Assembly (NCBI RefSeq): GCF_003003285.1
Contig: NZ_PVTP01000005.1
Coordinates: forward strand, 186,001-250,000
Direction: 5' to 3'
From: Yoonia maritima
GTDB taxonomy: Bacteria > Pseudomonadota > Alphaproteobacteria > Rhodobacterales > Rhodobacteraceae
Length of the DNA: 64,000 nt
In this document: positions 63,956 to 64,000 of the stretch, piece after piece
Layout: every line of letters starts with the position of its first letter
Position numbering within the stretch: the first letter of the stretch is position 1
The notes under the pieces: generated by a model
Seen by the model: only the letters and a program-made list of their open reading frames with translations
The model's database searches: none
What the model was told of the DNA's origin: nothing
Program-made: the position numbers and the translations under genes

Positions 63956-64000
63956 TTAGCCAAGCATCGCGAAATAGGCGGCCTGTCGTGCGACGAGTTC
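63956..64000 (-). CDS. C-terminal end of an unidentified leftward gene (partial)
   Basis: An open frame enters from the right edge and stops with TAA at 63956, encoding ELVARQAAYFAMLG. Fourteen residues are too few to name a family, and it may not be a gene at all. It precedes the DUF2271 gene by about 150 bases in the same direction. Confidence 0.25.
   Translation of the reverse strand, partial: ELVARQAAYFAMLG

Noticed and set aside
1..64000. CRISPR arrays, tRNA or rRNA genes, insertion sequences, phage genes
   Set aside because: No regularly spaced repeats, RNA gene signatures, transposases, integrases or terminal inverted repeats were seen when reading both strands.

Overview
The window reads as chromosome-type DNA from a marine alphaproteobacterium of the Roseobacter group (Rhodobacterales). 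The basis is its gene content: a rhizobial/roseobacter-type rhamnose operon, TRAP and CUT2 sugar transporters, galBCD-type aromatic catabolism, an iron-rhodo box, and moderate GC content judged by eye. The genus cannot be fixed from sequence alone. I see no rRNA, tRNA, CRISPR array, insertion sequence, phage or plasmid gene. About 53 genes fill the window, nearly all intact and tightly packed in metabolic and transport operons.

Layout. (1) 1-12.6 kb: L-rhamnose catabolism. rhaI (cut by the window edge) and rhaD read leftward. rhaR, the ABC transporter rhaSTPQ, the mutarotase rhaM, the kinase rhaK and a GH3 glycosidase read rightward. Repeated TCAATCATT motifs lie in the divergent promoter. 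(2) 12.6-21.9 kb: a DUF1338/HglS-type dioxygenase, a TRAP transporter and a LysR regulator with two HTH domains face a rightward operon. That operon encodes GalB, GalC and GalD (the 4-oxalomesaconate branch) together with a type I extradiol ring-cleavage dioxygenase. (3) 21.9-31.0 kb: uptake of a catecholate-type siderophore (secreted esterase, TonB receptor, AraC regulator, ferric reductase, ABC transporter), with no biosynthesis genes. (4) 31.1-37.1 kb: an RND efflux pump with two adaptor proteins and a divergent TetR regulator. (5) 37.1-45.3 kb: a complete Kps-type capsule export and lipid-anchor operon (kpsS-D-F-C-E-M-T in transcription order). (6) 45.8-50.7 kb: a class I cytochrome P450 with its own ferredoxin and reductase, an orphan TRAP binding protein and a NodD-like LysR regulator. 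(7) 50.7-55.1 kb: a fructose-type ABC transporter (frcBCA) with a ROK repressor. (8) 55.1-58.6 kb: FNT-family anion channel, fused PP2C phosphatase/protein kinase, and cyanase. (9) 58.6-64 kb: a leftward flavin-redox operon (DUF2271 protein, PepSY/flavodoxin reductase, secreted ankyrin protein, ApbE), in which the first two genes carry three apparent single-base frameshifts.

The genes describe a heterotroph that scavenges plant or algal sugars, aromatic acids, foreign siderophores and cyanate/nitrite. The most unusual points are the type I extradiol enzyme where GalA/LigAB would be expected, the tandem-HTH LysR protein, the FNT-kinase/phosphatase-cyanase operon, the secreted ankyrin protein in a flavin-reductase operon, and the local cluster of frameshifts at the right end. 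All functional statements are read from sequence and family knowledge; no database search was run.
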